Of a stretch of DNA of 64,000 nucleotides, positions 58,528 to 64,000 are shown in pieces (position 1 is the first letter of the stretch; every line of letters begins with the position of its first letter). Source of the DNA: Sanghuangporus weigelae (lineage: Eukaryota > Basidiomycota > Agaricomycetes > Hymenochaetales > Hymenochaetaceae); assembly GCA_033182465.1 (NCBI GenBank), contig CP137328.1, forward strand, positions 1,426,001-1,490,000, in the 5' to 3' direction. The notes below the pieces were generated by a model. That model was not told where the DNA came from. It was given only the letters and a program-made list of their open reading frames with translations, and searched no databases. The translations under genes were made by a program, and so were the position numbers.

Positions 58528-60139
58528 ATCTCAAGCTGGACCGCCCGGTAGGTCGTCTGTGTTGACAGCAATCGCAGTCAAGGAATTGCTGGTAGCACAG
58601 ATAGGCTGCTTCCCATCCTTACCAATACCATTTATATGCATGTGTATCATTTCTGAAGCTTGTTTCCCTCGCTCGTGGGCGCGGGTTCCTCGAATCAGAG
58701 AAGGAATAAAGCGGATCGAGCACATTGTAACTTGAAGCTGTTCACGTTCTTCAGGGTATCATGACAAGCGCAGCTTGTAGTGAGTCCAATCTATGGTAAG
58801 CATCTGTAAACTGAGGTTGAGGTCGAAAGCGATAAGAAGTGAAATCGACGAGGATTAATATTGACACGTGCAAAAGCTGATCATCAATCATGACCATTCT
58901 GCCTTCCCCCTTGCCCACCAGTTGCCCTATCTTCCTCCTCGTCTCTCATCATACTCATCATCTCGTCGTCTCCAGTGCATCGATGCCATTCATTTCAACG
59001 AAGTGAGTAGTTATAGCATCCAAACACGCCATCAAATTGAGTTGAAGCATAAGTGACGATAAGGTCGCGGTGTGCTATACGCAACGAGGGACTAATAATG
59101 AATAAGTAAGGAGATGGAGGATAGCTTCTCCTACTTAAACCTGGGTCGCAGAGCAGACTAAGGAGTGCTGTTAGTTCGAAACCGGGCGACATGACCTAGG
59201 CAGACATGGATGGGAACTGAGTACTAGTGCGGTCGACCTGATCAGTCGCTCACATGCATGGGAATTGTTGCGCAGGGCGATGGATGTGCATGGGGGGCTA
59301 TCCAAGCTCATTTGAAACTTGTCGTGGCATTTGAAGAAAATCATGGTGTACTGATGTGGACCCGAGACGAGCTTGCCAAAAGGCTAAGTTCTTCTCTGGC
59401 CCACGCATACTCTTCGCACCGTGTCTTCGAGAATCACGCAAAAAGTCATTAATATTGCACTCCTGGCAGTCTCATGCTGGATAGGCTATCGTCCCCGCTG
59501 GCATTAATTCGCGTCCATTTTCGTCACTACCTAAGGGTGTGTGTGCAGTGTGTGGGCCGGCGTCTCGAGCTCCTGACCATTTGCTACTTTATCATGTTAT
59601 ATGACCTGATGACATGGTCGACTGTGAGGATGTTCTCTCAGTGGAGGTCTTTCAAGACTTCAGTATTCGCCAGTTGCTTCTGTATTTACAAATACAATAT
59701 TGCGAAACACATATCTGAGGCTTGAACTTTAAGGACGTTAGGCGATTATGTAACGCTTCGTGTTGGATTCTAACTCTCATCCCCTACCGTCGAGGATGTC
59801 ATGTCACTACATAGTACTGGTGGATTGCCGGAGATTGACGATAATCCTTTTCCCGTAAATGTTTATGAGGTGCTCAGCAACGATCAAGTCGCCGAGCAAA
59901 GGTTGCTTTATTTCATCACCACAGTGCGAGAACATACACAAAACGCAACAAGAAGACAATGACACAAGGTGAGGAAACAAAGAGAACAATCAACAGGAAC
60001 AAAAGTGCTAACAACAAAGAAAGGACGCGGGAGAGACAATCAGAAGTATAATAGCGATGTCAACAATGAGGAAAACGCGTTTCGAAGAAAGACGCGTGTG
60101 CTCCGTGCACCCATTATAAATGCCGGGAGGGTGAGTATT
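58528..60139. other. Intergenic region, no gene supported
   Basis: 1.6 kb between the start of the formamidase gene and the 3' end of unknown-family member 4. Frames up to 83 codons have no motif. A stretch near 59.14-59.19 kb has a TTCGAA core reminiscent of a tRNA B box, but I could not fold a tRNA around it. Confidence 0.5.
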
Positions 60140-62767
60140 TCAATCAGCAGGATCAGGGTTCCAGAAACGTCCCAAGTACAGCGTCGTCTCGCGTCGCCGT
60201 AGTGGTATGCCATTCTGAGGAGGATTCTGTGGCGGCGCGAGAAGAGGATTTGGCTGTGGCGCGGCTGGCGGCGGTTGGTCCAGCTGAGGCTGAGGTACCT
60301 GGACTTCAGGTGCAGCAGACTGTTGCTCTGCAGCGTGAGGCGCTGCCGGCGGGGTCTGGTCGGCGGTCACTGACGCTGTTTCTGCGTCGATCCCGACTGG
60401 TATGTCGGGTTGCGTTGGGTCTGCGTCAGTCCTAGACAACCCTGCTGCAGCTCTTGTCCTCTCCAACTCGTATTGCGCGATTTTTCTCCTCAGCTCATCC
60501 AGCATGGCGTTACATTTTTCCTCCACTGACGGACCCTTGGGACGTTCAGGGACGGCCCATGCTATTTCCTTCAACTCCTCTAGCATTGCATCGGGGTCTA
60601 AGCGTCTTCTCTTCAAAGCATCGTCGGCTCGATCAGAAGCTTCGGATTCGGCATCCGTCTCAGAGGGCCGACTTCTCTTTGTTCCGCGAGTTTCCTTAGA
60701 CATGGAGCTCTGGCCGTCCTGCGACGCGTTATCGAGGCTGGCGTCTCCGCGAGCCTTTGAAGATCCGTGTTCGCCTTGTGGACGGCGACTAGGGATGTTT
60801 TTGATGTTCTCCTCGAACCTCTGGAGTCGCTCTTCCGGAGATAGTTCAACTTCCGCTCGTCTACGTTTAAGAGCGTCGCTGTCCCGCTCGGGTTCCGGCT
60901 CGTCGCCCCGCTTTCTCTTCAGACCACGAGCTTCTTCGGCTGCGGAAGTGACATCAGACCAATCGCTAGCCTCGGAGCGTGAAGGTTGAACCTCCCCGGG
61001 AATATGGACTGTGTGCCGGACATAACGCATCGGTCTGTTTGACGGTCCAGCCTCGGACGGACTTGGCTCGACACACTCGTATTCCAAGTACTCATCGTCA
61101 TCCTGTTGGCATGCGTCGCTTGTGCTCCGAAACGCTTCGCACATTGGTATGGCTACTGCTTTTCCCTTCCCCTTGTCCTTGCGAGAGGGATGCTCCGCTT
61201 CCTGAACAGTGCCATATCGTCCTTCAGGTGCGTCGTGCGCTTTAGCTTTCCCCTTTTCTTTGTCGTTCGATAAGGCATCCGTCTCCTTGAGGAGTTCCTC
61301 GATAAGCTTTGCCTCTTTCAGCTTCTTCATCGAGACCTTAGCCCGTGGTACAGCATACGGTTTGAAGAGCGTCCGGGTTGTCCCAGGGGCCTTCGCCATC
61401 GACCGTGTAACCCGTTTGCTTGGTTCCGCGTCGGCAATGATTAGCTCGATTTCGTCAGACGTGGAGGGCTTCTCGTCCGCAGACGCTTTATGGCTCTTCT
61501 GACGAGTCCATTTGTTTCCTCTGCTCTTCTTCGCTTTCTCCGTTTTCGTGGGTTGCTCTTCTTCCGCGATTTTCGCCTTTGCTTTGCGACGCGCCCTCAA
61601 AACTTTCCGCATCTGTTCCTTCTCGATCTCCTTGCGGACGATACCAAAAGGAAGTATCTTCGCGAAGTCGACTGAGATCAGTTCTGGATTGACGTCGACG
61701 TGTTCGGGCTCAGTCCCTTCACGAGGACCGGGGTCGTCCTTTGCACGCGGACGTTCGTAAGGCTTGCCACGACCGCCAACACTACCATCGTAGCACTTGA
61801 GCACAGGTTCGAAGACCTTTTCCATCTTCTCATTAAGGTCTGGTTTGGGACCCTTTCCGAGAAGATAGTCGTGGAGCTTCCACAACGTCGGCTTGTCCTC
61901 TTCGGTGAAGTAGAAGTGTATCGTCTTGCCAAAAGGTCCGTAAAAGTTGAACTCGCTTTTCTCGGATTCTCTGTTGGCTCGCGGCCGGACGGTAAGTGCG
62001 CTATACCGCATCGTCTTGCTTTCCGAGAACCGCGACCACCACTTCCTGACGAGCGGTGACTTCAGGGACGGGCGCCTCGCCCCGTAGTCTATTTGCACGT
62101 CTCGAGGGTGCTCGTACAGATAGACTAGAGCTTCTCCGAACCAATCGCGTGCATCCTTCCAACAGATGTCCTTCATACTGATCCAGTTGAAGTGCATCAA
62201 GTACACCAGCTCGCAGCCAGTGAAAGCGGATACCCACACATCTATATAAATGGGTGGCTTCTGCTTGATCACTCGCCAGCGGTTGTACGAGAACCAGATG
62301 TACGATGCGACGATGGGGAAGATGAAGAGCGGCGGACGGATGGGATTTGGCTGGAAGGCGTAGTCGTGGGCTTTTACGCCTGGGAAAGGAATTGATTCAA
62401 AGGGAATAACATGTTCCTCGACCGGTACAATCTCGGTAGCCGCTGGGGATGCAGGCTGGGTTGTGACTAGACGACGTGCAGAAGGGTGGCTCAGACATAG
62501 CGGACGTATTGACTAGTGGACAAATTGCTTACCTTCCTCGTCTGCTGCGAGTCCATCTGCTCGAGGGTTGGCGTCTGGGGCGGTGTTGACGGGGCCACCT
62601 ATTCGATGAGCGGCTTGAATGTCATTGCTCTCTACTTATTTGTTTAAGACCTTACCTTCGGCGCTGTTGTGTGGGTTGGAGGGGCCGTCGTGGAGGTCTT
62701 CTCCCCCAGGAGCATCCTCGATGTTCAGAGCGGCATGGGTCTCTACTTCGTCGCGATTTAAGATCAT
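60140..62767 (-). CDS. Unknown family 'GW-YGPFG', member 4 (divergent, membrane-anchored)
   Basis: Exons 62767-62656, 62598-62533 and 62466-60140 give about 834 residues, with phase-1 introns (members 1 and 2 have phase 0). A hydrophobic segment (PLFIFPIVASYIWFSY) precedes the domain: CELVYLMHFNWISMKDICW, KDARDWFGEALVYLYEH, FYGPFGKTIHFYFTEED, LWKLHDYLL and MEKVFEPVLK. These align with GWIxLxE, W-x3-R-x3-GxGxV, YGPFG and FxLL of the other three. The rest is highly charged and disordered, with many Lys/Arg/Glu clusters (KRKRGDEPEPERD, LKRRRAEVELSPEERLQ repeated as DALKRRR twice), and ends in a Pro/Gln/Ala stretch and YLGRFWNPDPAD. The Lys/Arg patches could be nuclear signals, which would conflict with a membrane anchor. 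Function unknown. Confidence 0.75.
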
Positions 62768-63304
62768 GCTGAGAGTATCAAAGAGATTCAACGGCACTCT
62801 GCTTTTACGATATCTACTCGTACGTTGTGCAGTTGATGTTGGAGTTGGGAGAGAGATCTAGTTAAGAGACGGTAATGGGGGATGATGGTGGAAGGAGGTC
62901 AAAATGCTTCGCAGCCACCTCGCGCAAAGGCATGACCTTTATGCGGTTCGGATCCGTCACGGCCAAAGCGCGTCTCTTATCACTGGAGTCCACATTTATT
63001 CCTTCCTTTGTTCTTTGAGTGAGGTGCTGCACGTGATGGTTCTTAGGCCTTGTGGCTCAGTCTAAGAATCTTGTGCTCTTTGGGCTCAAGCGTAGCGATA
63101 TTGTATAGAAGTAACTATGTATCGAGGCTGGGAAGGTGTCAATGTATCCGAGAAACATGTGAAGCGTATTCGAGCGTTCGGAATTTGAGTCAAAATACAA
63201 GTACCAATTTCCGGTTGAAAATAAAGTGGGGATCGACGATCCAAGTCAACGTCGATCAGGACAAATCGTCGCGCCTTCTCCAATCTCCGGATGCAACTAC
63301 CATC
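62768..63304. promoter_or_regulatory. Divergent promoter between member 4 and BET2
   Basis: 537 bp between opposite start codons. No specific element could be identified. Confidence 0.35.
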
Positions 63305-64000
63305 ATGTCAACCTCATTACTTGTTCCCCTACATGTTAAATACATTCAATCCTTAGACGACGTAAGCTGTTAAATCAAATTCCAATCTTGATAGCGCCTC
63401 AGGCTCAGCTAGCACGCAGCACAAAGATGATCTCGCGTACCATATGACGACGCATCTGCGAATGAATGGCATCTACTGGGGATTGACAGCGTTGTGTATA
63501 ATGGGACATCAGGATGCCTTGCCTAGAGATGAGATGGTGGAGTTTGTAATGAGCTGTTGGGATGATGAAGCAGGTGTGATTAGACAACTCCTTGTTTCCG
63601 ATGAAGAATATGCTAACCGAGGGCGATTTAGGTGCATTTGGAGCGTATCCAGGACACGATGCGCATATACTCGCGACTCTGAGTGCCATACAAATACTTG
63701 TTATTCAAGACGCGTTAGACAAAATTGACGTCGAACGAGTCACGAATTGTTCGTATCGCATCGTTCCGCGCATTATGCACCATTTTTGTTTCCCCACTCA
63801 TTCGGTTCTACAGTTATAACGTCCTTACAACTCCCATCCGGAGCATTCGCAGGCGATTGTTTCGGCGAGACAGACACGCGTTTCCTCTACTGCGCCGTTT
63901 CTGCACTCTCATTACTCGGCCAGCTGTTGGCGCTTGATCAGGACGGGAAAGATGGTCGTTCTCGAGCTGTGGAACACATCATGCAATGCAAGAACTTTGA
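63305..64000 (+). CDS. BET2: Rab geranylgeranyltransferase beta subunit, 5' part, cut by window edge
   Basis: Exons 63305-63361, 63420-63573, 63632-63748 and 63814 to the edge join in consistent phase. Translation reads LHVKYIQSLDDHKDDLAYHM, HLRMNGIYWGLTALCIMGHQ, DALPRDEMVEFVMSCWDDEA, GAFGAYPGHDAHILATLSAI, QDALDKIDVERVTN, FITSLQLPSGAFAGD and FGETDTRFLYCAVSALSLLG. This is the alpha-alpha barrel of protein prenyltransferase beta subunits. The PGHDAH and GETDTRF blocks and the 'IYWGLTAL' opening are typical of Bet2. With the alpha subunit (Bet4) and Rab escort protein it attaches geranylgeranyl groups to Rab GTPases. The zinc-binding residues lie beyond the window end. Confidence 0.93.

Noticed and set aside
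59140-59190. TTCGAA-containing stretch resembling a tRNA B box
   Set aside because: No acceptor stem, D arm or anticodon arm could be formed around it on either strand.
1-64000. CRISPR arrays, rRNA genes and prokaryote-type operons
   Set aside because: No spaced direct repeats or rRNA sequence were seen, and the gene structure is clearly that of an intron-rich eukaryote.

Overview
The window reads as nuclear DNA of a basidiomycete fungus, most likely a mushroom-forming Agaricomycete. The genes carry many introns of about 50-65 nt with GTRNGY donors and CTNA(A/C)...YAG acceptors. They are short and closely spaced on both strands. The families present (DUF6534 membrane proteins, Rua1_C regulators, large F-box families, serine/proline-rich secreted proteins, expanded lineage-specific families) are typical of that group. 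All gene models below were built by hand from reading frames and splice signals, so internal exon borders are inferred even where reading frame and family motifs agree.

Layout, left part (1-36.7 kb). A DUF6534-type seven-TM protein (minus) runs off the left edge. Next is a Rua1-like zinc-finger regulator (4.9-8.9 kb). Three members of an unrecognised paralogous family follow (11.7-15.8, 18.1-21.1 and 22.8-25.0 kb), with a p24/emp24 cargo receptor gene (21.5-22.3 kb) among them. Two tandem F-box/leucine-rich-type genes, both damaged, lie at 26.3-30.6 kb. They are followed by a SUMO gene (30.8-31.4 kb), a secreted Pro/Ser/Gly-rich protein and a third, intact F-box gene (34.5-36.6 kb).

Middle part (37.2-51.9 kb). 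This is an island of six related loci plus two relic fragments of one family that I do not recognise by name. Its core has the spacing of a PD-(D/E)XK nuclease fold: D in an 'ADAI' strand, ExK in 'FALEAKR', then a Q-rich helix and 'YGAT'. Five loci are on the minus strand and one dead copy is inverted on the plus strand. Some members keep the ExK motif and one (50.2-51.9 kb) has lost it. Duplicated blocks, a copy inserted into a dead sibling, and a stray copy of the neighbouring gene's first exon show that the island grew by local segmental duplication.

Right part (52-64 kb). Housekeeping genes return: a Tcp11/Sok1-domain protein, DNA polymerase epsilon histone-fold subunit DPB4 (with a 7-nt microexon), a conserved fungal protein of unknown function, an acetamidase/formamidase (with a 9-nt microexon), a fourth and most divergent member of the unknown 12/18/24-kb family, and the 5' part of the Rab geranylgeranyltransferase beta subunit BET2 running off the right edge.

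The two candidates for something undescribed are (i) the PD-(D/E)XK-like island and (ii) the four-member family defined by a 'GWIxLxExxxWxxxRxxxGxGxVD ... YGPFG ... FxLL' domain followed by a long disordered tail, two or three of them with an N-terminal membrane anchor. No transposase, reverse transcriptase, CRISPR array, rRNA or tRNA was recognised.
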